Shown one piece after another: positions 17,792-26,377 of a stretch of DNA of 64,000 bases. Each line of letters starts with the position of its first letter. Position 1 is the first letter of the stretch. A program made the position numbers and the translations under genes. The stretch spans positions 2,418,001 to 2,482,000 of the forward strand of contig NZ_PGFA01000001.1 in the NCBI RefSeq assembly GCF_002797555.1. The letters run 5' to 3'. This DNA comes from Hymenobacter chitinivorans DSM 11115. Its GTDB lineage: Bacteria > Bacteroidota > Bacteroidia > Cytophagales > Hymenobacteraceae. Under the pieces are notes generated by a model. That model searched no databases. It was given only the letters and a program-made list of their open reading frames with translations, and had not been told where the DNA came from.

Positions 17792-19120
17792 TTAGTGAAG
17801 CCATTTACCCACGATTAGGTCGGCCAGGTTGTAAGCGGCACTGCTGATGAGTAGCGCCAGAGCCATAAACCGCGTCTTATACGCCACCGGAGCATGCTGG
17901 CTGACGCTGACCGGCAGCAGGAAGAGCAAACTCCCAACGCCAACTTGCAGCAGCAAAGCCGGTGGAAAGCCCAGCACCGTGGTGGGGTTGCCGGTAAAGA
18001 GCGGCCCGACCTGCCGCAGCACCGGCCCCGCCACCATACATATTCCCAGCCCCACCACGTACAGGCTACCCAACAAAAACTGGCGCTCGGCCACTGCGGA
18101 GTCGCGGCGCCGCACCCAAAAGAAAAGCCCCACCACAGCCACAATCGAGGCCACGCTGACCACGGCAACCTGAGCCGGGGTGTCGGCTCCGTAGCCGGCG
18201 CCCAGGGCTACCTCCGACAGCGTGCTCAGGAGGAATGCCCCGGCAATCAGGCCCGGCAGGTAGTAGCTTGGCTTAGCTAACGGCGCGGCCGAGCGGGAAT
18301 TGCGCCAGTTCAGATACCCCAGCGCTACCACGAAGACAACGAGGCCCAGAACCGGCAGCAGCATGGTGGTTTGTTGCAGATAAAGTAGAGCGGCGCCCAG
18401 CAGCAGAAACAGCGCCAGAAACGCTCCTTGTAAAGCAAACGACACTTGGCCAGCCCCCACCACTGGCGTTTGGGTTGGCTGCGTTTCCTGGCGCCAGTAC
18501 CTTAGTACAACCAGCAGCGCCCCAGCCGCCGCGCAGAGCAGCACGGCAATGCTACCCAAGCCGTAGCTGTTGAACAGGGTGCCGCCCAGCATCGGAAAAA
18601 CCATTCCCGTCAGGGCCCCGACGAAGCGGACCAGTAAGAAATGCCCCATAGTGCGGGCCGCGTGCGTCGATAACTTGCCCAACGCCACAAACAGGCCGGG
18701 CATCAGTAAGCTGCTGCCTACTCCCATTAAAACCAGCAAAATGCTGACGGCAACTTCCGGGCTGAGCCCCAGCAGGTGAAGCACTTGGGGAAAAACGGCA
18801 AACACGGCGAGCAGCAAGTAGGCTAACAATACCAGCGCGGCCCCCATGAGCAGCGTCCGACGCAGGCCCCACAAACGGTCTGCAAGCCAGGCGCCGGGCA
18901 CCAGCAGTAGATTGCTAAGGCTGAGAAACGAATTCACCAAGGTGATGCTTTCGGTCCGGCTGATGTTCAGCGGGGCCAGAAACTGCATGCCCAGCATGGA
19001 GCGCATAGACTGCACGCAGAAGCTTTCCAGGAAAATTGCCGCCAGCAATAATAGCAGGGCCCGGGCGAGCGGTGGTGCGGCGGGAGAAGTAGCAGGTAAT
19101 GGGTAATGATGTTGCGGCAT
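17792..19120 (-). CDS. MFS transporter, degenerate POT-like
   Basis: 442 residues with about 12 hydrophobic helices. The stretch GAWLADRLWGLRRTLL after helix 2 is the MFS loop 2-3 motif in the form seen in proton-dependent oligopeptide transporters (GGYVADRYWGNRRSIL in the neighbour). The clear POT signature (ExxERFxYY) is absent at the N-terminus, where ESFCVQSMRSMLG replaces it, so substrate and coupling may differ. The gene is preceded by a true POT transporter on the same strand with a terminator hairpin between them, suggesting tandem duplication and divergence. It is convergent with groEL. Confidence 0.75.
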   Translation of the reverse strand: MPQHHYPLPATSPAAPPLARALLLLLAAIFLESFCVQSMRSMLGMQFLAPLNISRTESITLVNSFLSLSNLLLVPGAWLADRLWGLRRTLLMGAALVLLAYLLLAVFAVFPQVLHLLGLSPEVAVSILLVLMGVGSSLLMPGLFVALGKLSTHAARTMGHFLLVRFVGALTGMVFPMLGGTLFNSYGLGSIAVLLCAAAGALLVVLRYWRQETQPTQTPVVGAGQVSFALQGAFLALFLLLGAALLYLQQTTMLLPVLGLVVFVVALGYLNWRNSRSAAPLAKPSYYLPGLIAGAFLLSTLSEVALGAGYGADTPAQVAVVSVASIVAVVGLFFWVRRRDSAVAERQFLLGSLYVVGLGICMVAGPVLRQVGPLFTGNPTTVLGFPPALLLQVGVGSLLFLLPVSVSQHAPVAYKTRFMALALLISSAAYNLADLIVGKWLH

Positions 19121-19144
19121 CTTCGGAGGTAAGGTGGGTCAGCA

Positions 19145-19181
19145 AAAAGCCCGCTGATAGTTGTCAGCGGGCTTTTGTTTT
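19145..19181. terminator. Terminator between the two transporter genes
   Basis: AAAAGCCCGCTGA (19145-19157) pairs with TCAGCGGGCTTTT (19164-19176), with T-rich flanks. It ends the POT gene on the minus strand. Confidence 0.85.
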
Positions 19182-19199
19182 GATTTAAACCGGGTTGAA

Positions 19200-20933
19200 C
19201 TACGAGGCTACGGGCTCGGCCATCATCGTGTTCAGACGCTTGTAGAGCAGGAAGAGAATAACCGAAGCCACCGCCGACAAGCCCACGAAAATCATGAAGA
19301 AGTCGTAGAGGCTGGTGATTTGAATGCCCAGGAATGAGGGCCAGTGCGAGGTCAGCTCCAGTTCGGCCAGCTTGGCCGTTACGTCGGCCGTAGCCTGGGA
19401 GGTGCCGTTTAGAATGTTGGGCAGGTTGATGCCGGCCTTAGAGGCTTTGGCAAACTCGCCGGGGCCAGGAGGATATAGCCCCGAGAGTACGCCGGCTAAC
19501 TTGTTACCGGCCGCCGTAGCCAGGAACCACACGGCCATCAGCAGGGAGGCAAAGCGGGCCGGCGCCAGCTTGTTGACCAGGGCCAGACCAATGGGCGACA
19601 AGCACAGCTCGGCGAAGGTGTGGACCATGTACATCGTAATCAGCCAGAACATGCTCACCTTGGTGCTGGCATCAACGCCGCGCACCCCGAAGGCAATGAT
19701 AAGGTAGCCCACGGCCATCAGCATCAGGCTGATGGCCATTTTCAGCGGCGATGAAGGCTCGGTGCCGCGCTTGCCCATCCAGGTCCAGAGGACGGCGAAA
19801 ATCGGGGCAAATATGATGATGAACAACGCATTGGCCGATTGGAAGTAGGATGCCGGTACGGTGTAAGTACCTAGCTGTCGGTCGGTTTGCTCGTCGGCGA
19901 AGAAGGTCAGTGAGGCGCCAGCCTGCTCGAACGTACCCCAGAAGAAGATTACGAAGAAGCTCAGGATGAAAATCACGTAGATTTTCTGCTTTTCACGGGC
20001 CGTGAGCGTAGGATCAGTCAGGATGGTAACGGGAGCCACAATCATGGCCGAAAAGACCAGGGCACCAATCCAGTCGCGGTCCATTAGCCAGGCAATGGCG
20101 GCGTACACTACCGCAAACAGACCGATGAGCATGGGCAGCTTGCTGGCAAAGCTCTTGGCGGGCTGGGCAATGGTTTCGGTCCGGACGGGAGCATCGGTTT
20201 GCACGGGCACCACCGGAGAATCAGCCACGGCCCGCTCGGGCTTGGCTCCCAGTGCAGCACCGTCGGCTGTTACCACATACTTGTTTTTCAGCAGCTCAAA
20301 TGTGAGGCTACCGATCAGCATGCCGAAACCGGCGGCCAGGAAGCCCCACTTAAAGTCGGCCGGGTTGCCGGTGTCGCCGAGCGTGCCGCAAACCAGGGGC
20401 GAGAAAAACGCGCCCAGGTTGATACCCATGTAGAAAATGGTGTAGGCCGCGTCAATGCGGGAGTCGCCCTTGGGATACAGCGAGCCGACCATCGAGGAGA
20501 TGTTAGGCTTGAAGAAGCCGTTACCGAAAATCAGGCAGCCCAGGCCCAGGAAAAACAGCAGCAGTTGGGAAGAAGGCACGGCCGTTTGCCCGGCTTGGAA
20601 CATGGAAGCGCTGAAAAACAGGCAGAACTGACCCGCGGCCATCAGCAAGCCCCCAAAGAGGATGGAGCGGCGGTTGCCCCAGTACCGGTCGGCGACGTAG
20701 CCGCCCAGCAGCGGCGTGAGGTACACAAGGCTGGTATAGTTGCCGTAAATGAGCGACGACATCTCCTTGTTCATTAGGAGAGCTTTGATCATGTACAACG
20801 ACAAGAGGGCGCGCATGCCGTAGTAGCTAAAACGCTCCCACATTTCGGTAGCGAAGAGCACGTACAGGCCCTTGGGATGACCAGTCGACGCGGGCACGGT
20901 AGGTTGCTCGCGTACGGCGGAGGCTGTTTGCAT
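19200..20933 (-). CDS. Proton-dependent oligopeptide transporter (POT/PTR family)
   Basis: 577 residues, about 14 membrane helices. The N-terminal motif ATEMWERFSYYGMRALLSLY (about 29-48) is the PTR signature. Its E..ERF residues couple proton and peptide movement. GGYVADRYWGNRRSIL follows after helix 2, and MGINLGAFFSPLVCGTLGD is the second PTR signature. It imports di- and tripeptides across the cytoplasmic membrane, which matches the peptidases encoded in the window. The central loop (about 215-260) is charged and variable. The upstream 250 bp are shared with pckA. Confidence 0.93.
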   Translation of the reverse strand: MQTASAVREQPTVPASTGHPKGLYVLFATEMWERFSYYGMRALLSLYMIKALLMNKEMSSLIYGNYTSLVYLTPLLGGYVADRYWGNRRSILFGGLLMAAGQFCLFFSASMFQAGQTAVPSSQLLLFFLGLGCLIFGNGFFKPNISSMVGSLYPKGDSRIDAAYTIFYMGINLGAFFSPLVCGTLGDTGNPADFKWGFLAAGFGMLIGSLTFELLKNKYVVTADGAALGAKPERAVADSPVVPVQTDAPVRTETIAQPAKSFASKLPMLIGLFAVVYAAIAWLMDRDWIGALVFSAMIVAPVTILTDPTLTAREKQKIYVIFILSFFVIFFWGTFEQAGASLTFFADEQTDRQLGTYTVPASYFQSANALFIIIFAPIFAVLWTWMGKRGTEPSSPLKMAISLMLMAVGYLIIAFGVRGVDASTKVSMFWLITMYMVHTFAELCLSPIGLALVNKLAPARFASLLMAVWFLATAAGNKLAGVLSGLYPPGPGEFAKASKAGINLPNILNGTSQATADVTAKLAELELTSHWPSFLGIQITSLYDFFMIFVGLSAVASVILFLLYKRLNTMMAEPVAS

Positions 20934-21061
20934 GAAGGGGAAATAAAGGTGAAGAAAGTGAGAAAGGACCGCTGGCAGTAACCTAACGGGTGTTTGTAAA
21001 GCTACAAAACTTTCGCAATTGGTAACCGCAGTGGCTTTTTTCCGTTGACTTCCCTGAACTG

Positions 21062-21077
21062 TAGCGAATTTTCGCTA
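21062..21077. promoter_or_regulatory. Palindrome in the POT-pckA divergent region
   Basis: TAGCGAA-TT-TTCGCTA is a perfect 7+7 inverted repeat with a 2-bp centre. It lies about 130 bp from the POT start and 50 bp before the pckA -7 box. It is a candidate operator for an unidentified dimeric regulator. Confidence 0.4.
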
Positions 21078-21126
21078 AATTTTATCAAAAACTAACAGGC
21101 GTAAGTCTCTGTATCAGTTTTTTGTC

Positions 21127-21134
21127 TACTTTTG
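21127..21134 (+). promoter_or_regulatory. Candidate -7 element for pckA
   Basis: TACTTTTG, a full TAnnTTTG match, 50 bp before the pckA ATG in an AT-rich stretch. The -33 element is not clear. Confidence 0.45.
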
Positions 21135-21183
21135 TCCTGCAATTCCCCCATCTCCCACCCACTTTTATCCCGTTTCCGGCCCC

Positions 21184-22812
21184 ATGATGGACACTGCCGC
21201 TACCACCTCTCTCCGCAATCGTTTGCAGCCACTAGGGTTCTCCCAAACCAGTGGTGAAGTGCACCTCAACCTGACGCCTGCTGAGCTTGTTGAGCACGCG
21301 CTTCGCCGCGGCGAAGGTACGCTCACCGACAATGGGGCCCTGATGGCCGACACCGGTAAATTCACCGGCCGCTCGCCCAAGGACCGTTTCGTCGTGAAAG
21401 ACGCCAACACGGCTGATTCCGTATGGTGGGGCGACATTAACATTCCCTTCGACGCCGACAAGTTTGACCAGCTCCACGCCAAGATGGTGGCTTACCTGGC
21501 CGATAAGGAGCTGTACGTGCGGGAGGCCTACGCCGGCGCCAACCCCGACTACCAGCTCAAGCTTCGCGTGGTAAATGAGCTGGCCTGGCATAACCTGTTT
21601 TGCTACAACATGTTCCTGCGCCCCGAAGAAGGTGCGGACACCTCGTGGCTGCCCGACTTTACCATCATCTGCGCCCCCGGCTTCGAGGCCGACCCCGCCG
21701 TGGATGGCACCCGTCAGGCTAACTTCGCCATTCTGAACTTCACCAAGAAGATGATTCTGATTGGCGGCACGGGCTACGCCGGCGAGATGAAAAAAGGCAT
21801 TTTCGGCGTGCTGAACTACCTGCTGCCCCACGAGCAAAACACGCTGAGCATGCACTGCTCGGCCAACGTGGGTAAGGACGGTGACACGGCCGTATTCTTC
21901 GGCCTCTCGGGAACGGGCAAAACGACGCTGTCGGCCGACCCGAACCGCGGCTTGATCGGCGACGACGAGCATGGCTGGACGCCCGACGCGGGCATTTTCA
22001 ACTTCGAAGGCGGCTGCTACGCCAAGGTTATCGACCTGAGCCGGGAAAAGGAGCCCCAGATCTGGGACGCCATTAAGTTTGGCTCTATCGTGGAGAATAC
22101 GCGCTTTATCCCCGGCACCCACACCGTGGACTATGCCAACAAGAGCGTGACGGAGAATACGCGCACGGCCTACCCCATCAGCTACATCGACAACGCCATT
22201 GAGCCCTCGGTAGCGGATGCGCCCAAGAACATCTTCTTCCTGACGGCCGATGCCTTCGGCGTGCTGCCTCCCATCAGCAAGCTCGACAAGAGCCATGCCA
22301 TGTACCACTTTATGAGCGGCTATACGGCCAAGGTGGCAGGCACCGAAATGGGCGTTACCGAGCCCCAGACGACTTTCTCGGCCTGCTTCGGCGCCGTATT
22401 CCTGCCCCTGCACCCCACTAAGTACGCCGAGATGCTGGGCCAGAAAATGGACGAGAACCCCGACGTGAATGTGTGGCTGATCAACACGGGCTGGACCGGC
22501 GGCTCCTACGGCGTAGGCTCGCGCATGAAGCTGGGCTACACCCGGGCCATGATTACGGCCGCCCTGAACGGGGAGCTCCACGACGTGACGTTCACCAAGC
22601 ACCCCATCTTCGGCATAGAGGTGCCCGCCGCCGTGCCCGGCGTGCCCGCCGACATCCTGGATCCGCGCAACACCTGGTCGGACAAGGAAGCCTACGACAA
22701 AACCGCCGCGGCCCTGGCCGATAAGTTTGTCAACAACTTCCAGAAGTACGCCGACTTCGCTAACGAGGAAATCCTGGCCGGCGCTCCCAAAGTAGCCGAG
22801 GTAGCGGCCTAA
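21184..22812 (+). CDS. pckA: ATP-dependent phosphoenolpyruvate carboxykinase
   Basis: 542 residues. The kinase-1a/P-loop is GLSGTGKTTLSADP (about 240-253), followed by the metal-binding region DDEHGW. TGRSPKDRF near the N-terminus is the substrate-binding stretch, and NTGWTGGSYGVGSRM is conserved towards the C-terminus. The enzyme converts oxaloacetate and ATP to phosphoenolpyruvate and CO2, the entry to gluconeogenesis. Two Met codons open the frame (21184 and 21187). The gene is divergent from the POT transporter, and both could serve growth on peptides and amino acids. A terminator follows. Confidence 0.97.
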   Translation: MMDTAATTSLRNRLQPLGFSQTSGEVHLNLTPAELVEHALRRGEGTLTDNGALMADTGKFTGRSPKDRFVVKDANTADSVWWGDINIPFDADKFDQLHAKMVAYLADKELYVREAYAGANPDYQLKLRVVNELAWHNLFCYNMFLRPEEGADTSWLPDFTIICAPGFEADPAVDGTRQANFAILNFTKKMILIGGTGYAGEMKKGIFGVLNYLLPHEQNTLSMHCSANVGKDGDTAVFFGLSGTGKTTLSADPNRGLIGDDEHGWTPDAGIFNFEGGCYAKVIDLSREKEPQIWDAIKFGSIVENTRFIPGTHTVDYANKSVTENTRTAYPISYIDNAIEPSVADAPKNIFFLTADAFGVLPPISKLDKSHAMYHFMSGYTAKVAGTEMGVTEPQTTFSACFGAVFLPLHPTKYAEMLGQKMDENPDVNVWLINTGWTGGSYGVGSRMKLGYTRAMITAALNGELHDVTFTKHPIFGIEVPAAVPGVPADILDPRNTWSDKEAYDKTAAALADKFVNNFQKYADFANEEILAGAPKVAEVAA

Positions 22813-22833
22813 GCAGCCGTACAACCCAAACGA

Positions 22834-22868
22834 AAAGCCCCGCTGGCAGCTGCCGGCGGGGCTTTCCG
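22834..22868 (+). terminator. Terminator hairpin after pckA
   Basis: AAAGCCCCGCTGGCAG pairs with CTGCCGGCGGGGCTTT (one mismatch). It lies between convergent genes and can serve both. Confidence 0.8.
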
Positions 22869-22896
22869 TTTGTTGTCCACTAAGCAATGCTGGGCT

Positions 22897-23967
22897 TTAT
22901 TCAACCCACTGGGCGCTGTGCGACTCCTGTAGATTAGCCGCGTCAGCGCTGCCGTCGGTACCATTTCTGGATTTGCGGACCAGGGCCGCTACGCCCAGGC
23001 CCACGGCCCCGGCTACGGCCGCCGTGACGAGCGGATGCATAGAAGCGGTGGTATAGAGGCTCGTCTCCCGGGTGTGGCCGGGGTAGTTGCCCCGCTCTTC
23101 GAGGCGGCCGGCAGCGTGGTCGAGGCCATTCTGGTTACGGGGGCGCGGGGCGTAATCGGCTTTTTCCTGCTTGGCAAACACGTTTTCCATGAACTTGTCG
23201 AGTAGGCGGGGCGCGAAGGTGGCCATGCTGGTAATCATCTTGCCGCCGCCGCCGACGGTAATTTCCCGCTCGGGCACCTCGCAGCAGTGCAGAATGGCGC
23301 GGGCTACGGTTTCGGGAGCATAGGCGGGCGGGGCGTGCTGGGCTTCGCGCTCCATGTAGTTTTTGGCGTGCAGCGGATAGGGCGTATCAATGGCGGCAGG
23401 CTTGATGAGGGTTACGGTTATTGGGGCCTCGTCCAGTTCCAGCTCCATGCGCAGGCCGTCGGTAAAGCCTTTCACGGCGTGCTTGCTGGCCGAATAGATG
23501 GTTTGCAGGATGGCCGTGCTTTCCGACAGAATGCTGCCCAGGTTGATGATGGTGCCGCCGCGCTGTTTGAGGTGCTTCACAGCTTCCAACGAGCCATAAA
23601 TCAGGCCCCAGACGTTGGTATCGAACAGCTTACGCATGTCTTCCACCGGAATATCCTCCAGCTTGCCGTAGATGGACACACCTGCGTCGTTGATCCAGGT
23701 GTCGAAGCCACCGAACTCGGCCTGGGCCACCTGGGCCACCCGGCGCACGTCGTCCTGGTTGCTCACGTCGGCCACGACGTAGGTAGCGTGGCCGCCTTGG
23801 TCATTGATTTCGTCGCAGAGCTGGCGCAGGGCATTTTCACTACGGGCGGCCAGCACCAGCTTAGCCCCTTTCTCGGCCGCCATGCGGGCCGTAACCAGAC
23901 CAATGCCGGAGGAAGCGCCGGTAATGACAATCGTTTGAGCGGATAGTTTTTTGGGTTTGTGTTTCAT
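22897..23967 (-). CDS. Short-chain dehydrogenase/reductase with C-terminal membrane segment
   Basis: 356 residues. The Rossmann NAD(P) site is TGASSGIG (about 17-24). The expected NNAG is NDAG here, and the catalytic pair is YSASK. The C-terminal extension beyond the SDR core (about 265-356) carries a basic, Gly/Asn-rich linker and one hydrophobic helix (HPLVTAAVAGAVGLGVAALV), suggesting membrane tethering. This matches the DltE/YqjQ-like SDRs with tails common in Bacteroidota. The substrate is unknown. I chose ATG 23967 (MKHKPKKLSAQTIVITGASS). An upstream ATG at 24012 would add 15 residues and is less likely. Confidence 0.88.
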   Translation of the reverse strand: MKHKPKKLSAQTIVITGASSGIGLVTARMAAEKGAKLVLAARSENALRQLCDEINDQGGHATYVVADVSNQDDVRRVAQVAQAEFGGFDTWINDAGVSIYGKLEDIPVEDMRKLFDTNVWGLIYGSLEAVKHLKQRGGTIINLGSILSESTAILQTIYSASKHAVKGFTDGLRMELELDEAPITVTLIKPAAIDTPYPLHAKNYMEREAQHAPPAYAPETVARAILHCCEVPEREITVGGGGKMITSMATFAPRLLDKFMENVFAKQEKADYAPRPRNQNGLDHAAGRLEERGNYPGHTRETSLYTTASMHPLVTAAVAGAVGLGVAALVRKSRNGTDGSADAANLQESHSAQWVE

Positions 23968-24098
23968 AGAAGTAGGAAATCGGGTTGTACAGCTTACTTG
24001 TACGACCTGCACCGAGCTTGGATGCCGAAAATATCCGGCTGGCTCGTTGGCCCAACCTCGTTATTGCATCGGCCATTCTTCCTCAGCCCCGGAAATCC

Positions 24099-24106
24099 TA
24101 CTTTTG
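24099..24106 (+). promoter_or_regulatory. Candidate -7 element abutting rsmE
   Basis: TACTTTTG ends only 4 bases before the rsmE ATG, so transcription from it would start at or just inside the start codon (a leaderless mRNA). The -33 element is not clear. Confidence 0.4.
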
Positions 24107-24110
24107 CGCC

Positions 24111-24812
24111 ATGCCCCACACCTTCTACGCCCCCGACCTCAGCGGCCCGACCTACACCCTGCCCGAAGACGAAAGCAAGCACGCCGTGCGCGTGCTGCGC
24201 CTGGGCCCCGGCGACGCTGTGGAGTTGGTGAACGGGCGCGGCGGGATATACCAGGCCGCCGTAGCCGACGCCAACCCCAAGCGCTGCCAGCTGCGCGTGA
24301 CCGGGGAGCAGCAGGTGGCGCGCCGCGCGTATTTCGTGCACGTGGCCGTGGCGCCCACCAAAAACCTGGACCGGATGGAGTGGCTGGTGGAAAAAGCCGT
24401 GGAAGTGGGCATCGACCGGCTGACGTTCCTGCGCTGTGCCCGTTCGGAGCGACGGGAGCTAAAGCTGGACCGGCTGGAGAAAATTGCCGTCAGTGCCCTC
24501 AAGCAGTCGGGCCAGGCCTGGCTGCCCCAGCTTGATGAGCTGACCGACTTGGCCGCCTTTCTGCCCACGGCAGCACCCGAAACTACGTTTATTGCCCACC
24601 TCGAAGAAGGCGAGCGGACGGCCCTATCCCAAGTAGCCGCGGCGGGCCACGGCTGCTGCGTGCTCATCGGGCCCGAAGGCGACTTTACGCCCCAGGAAAT
24701 CGAAGCGGCCCAGGCCCGCGGCATCCGGCCCGTGACGCTGGGTGCTTCACGGCTGCGCACCGAAACGGCGGCCCTGGCGGCCGTGTTTACGGCCCACCTG
24801 GCCCGGGAATAG
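24111..24812 (+). CDS. rsmE: 16S rRNA (uracil-1498-N3)-methyltransferase RsmE
   Basis: 233 residues. An N-terminal PUA-like domain (ESKHAVRVLRLGPGDAVELVNGRG, about 20-45) is followed by the SPOUT methyltransferase domain. SPOUT signatures are TKNLDRMEWLVEKAVEVGI, the knot loop LIGPEGDFTPQEI and the C-terminal LGASRLRTETAALAAV. It methylates U1498 of 16S rRNA with S-adenosylmethionine. The start is ATG 24111 (MPHTFYAPDLSG). A longer frame to 23985 would run under the divergent SDR promoter. It is convergent with rtcB, with only 12 bp between the stops. Confidence 0.95.
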   Translation: MPHTFYAPDLSGPTYTLPEDESKHAVRVLRLGPGDAVELVNGRGGIYQAAVADANPKRCQLRVTGEQQVARRAYFVHVAVAPTKNLDRMEWLVEKAVEVGIDRLTFLRCARSERRELKLDRLEKIAVSALKQSGQAWLPQLDELTDLAAFLPTAAPETTFIAHLEEGERTALSQVAAAGHGCCVLIGPEGDFTPQEIEAAQARGIRPVTLGASRLRTETAALAAVFTAHLARE

Positions 24813-24824
24813 CCCGCTCGCGCT

Positions 24825-26270
24825 TTACTCTTCCGCTGTTTCCTGCAGCGCCGAGCAGTCGGCCTGGGTATCCTGCTGCTCGGCCAGCTGGGCGGCTTTC
24901 TTGGCCAGCTTTTTCTTGCGCCAGGGCGCGTCCTGCTCCCAGTCGCCGGCCATGATGCAGCCGTAGGGCCGGATTTCGTCGATGGTGGTGGCCAGGTTGA
25001 ACTCCTGAATCTGCCGCTGTACTTGCTCAGCGTCCTTGTAGGCGCTGGGCAGCTCAGAAATATCAATCTGGTTGAAGTAGAAGCGGGCGTCGATGCCCTG
25101 GGTTTCGGCGGCAAACAGCTCCTCCTTGGTTTGCCCGATCTTGCTGTACTTGTGGCGGGTGCGGCTCAGGTTGCGGCCGGCACCGTGGGGCGCGAAGCCG
25201 AGGTTATTGCCGGTGGTAGTGCCTTCCACAATCAGGATGGGCTGGGCCATATTGAGCGGAATGATGCGCGGGCCGGTGATGTCGGGCATGAATTTCGGGT
25301 CGAGCGGCGTGGCGCCCTTGGCGTGGTAGTACAGGTCTGCGTCGCGAAACACGAAGTTGTGCTCGTTCCAGAACCGCTGCTGCACGGCCACGCCCAGCCG
25401 GGCGGACAGGGCGTCGTGCAAGCACAGGTGGTTTTGCTTGGTCCACTTCCGGATGGTTTGCAGGGCGGCCCAGTACTGCTCGCCTTCCGGCGAGTCGCTG
25501 GGAATCCAGGCGTTGGGCGGGTCGGTGGCGGGCGAAAGGGCCTGCCGGAACCGCTCGGCCACTTTCATGCCCTGGGTGTAGAGGGCCGCGCCGGGGCCCC
25601 GGGAGCCGTGGTGGGTCACGAGCACCGTGTCGCCGGTATTGCGCGAGATGCCCACGTAGAGGAAGTGGTTGCCGTCGCCCTGGGTACCCAGATGCTCGTG
25701 GGCAAACTTGAGGCTGCGCGGCGATTTCAGAAACGGATTGGCTTGAAACTCGGCCTCAATATCGGCGGGCAGGGTAAACTGCTGACCCTCGGGCCGGCCG
25801 CCGGGGCCGAAGTGGGTAATCTGCTGGGCCGCGTCGAGCACGGTTTTGGGGTCAGTTTTGCCCAGGTTGGTCAGCATCACTGAGCAGCAGATATCGGCGC
25901 TGTGCATGCCGGGGTGAATGGCATTGCGGGCCACCACGATGCCGCCCACCGGAATCGTACCCAGCGGGCCGGCCGGGCAGGCATCGGGCATAATAGCGCC
26001 GGCTACCACCGTGGGCGTGCGCATGAGCAGCTGCATCGACTGGCGCACGTAGTCGATGTTGGCCTGCTCCACGGCCGAGTCGGCGCTGATGTTCTCGTGA
26101 AACGGCACGGGCTGGGCCAGCAGCGGAATTTCCGGGGCGGGCTTCACCGTATCGAGGTAGGCATGCAGGGCGTCGCCGGTCAGGCCGTGGGCGTTGATGT
26201 GCTCCAGGGCGTCTTTAAACCACTTCCCAGGCTTCAAGCCCAGGTCTAATAAGTCTTTGCCGGTAATCAT
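24825..26270 (-). CDS. rtcB: RtcB-family RNA ligase
   Basis: 481 residues. Metal-site elements are the Asp/Cys loop SADICCSVM (the Cys three residues after Asp is kept, while the usual G-C-G is C-C-S), GTQGDGNHF and VTHHGSRGPG. HGAGRNLSR near residue 395 holds the histidine that takes the GMP intermediate. RtcB joins a 2',3'-cyclic phosphate or 3'-phosphate to a 5'-OH RNA end using GTP and Mn2+. No archease or RtcA/RtcR gene is next to it. The C-terminal tail is Lys/Ala/Gln-rich and variable. The altered metal loop suggests one of the divergent bacterial RtcB subgroups. Confidence 0.9.
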   Translation of the reverse strand: MITGKDLLDLGLKPGKWFKDALEHINAHGLTGDALHAYLDTVKPAPEIPLLAQPVPFHENISADSAVEQANIDYVRQSMQLLMRTPTVVAGAIMPDACPAGPLGTIPVGGIVVARNAIHPGMHSADICCSVMLTNLGKTDPKTVLDAAQQITHFGPGGRPEGQQFTLPADIEAEFQANPFLKSPRSLKFAHEHLGTQGDGNHFLYVGISRNTGDTVLVTHHGSRGPGAALYTQGMKVAERFRQALSPATDPPNAWIPSDSPEGEQYWAALQTIRKWTKQNHLCLHDALSARLGVAVQQRFWNEHNFVFRDADLYYHAKGATPLDPKFMPDITGPRIIPLNMAQPILIVEGTTTGNNLGFAPHGAGRNLSRTRHKYSKIGQTKEELFAAETQGIDARFYFNQIDISELPSAYKDAEQVQRQIQEFNLATTIDEIRPYGCIMAGDWEQDAPWRKKKLAKKAAQLAEQQDTQADCSALQETAEE

Positions 26271-26377
26271 GTAGGTAGTCAGTTAACAAGAATAGAGCCT
26301 TGGGCCAGGGCCGCGGTAGCCGGCAAGAAACGACTTTTTAGGAGGCGAAGCGCCGCGCGAATAGCTTCGGCAACGAA

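Noticed and set aside
21232..22887. 551-codon minus-strand ORF opposite pckA
   Set aside because: Antisense to a full-length pckA with all motifs.
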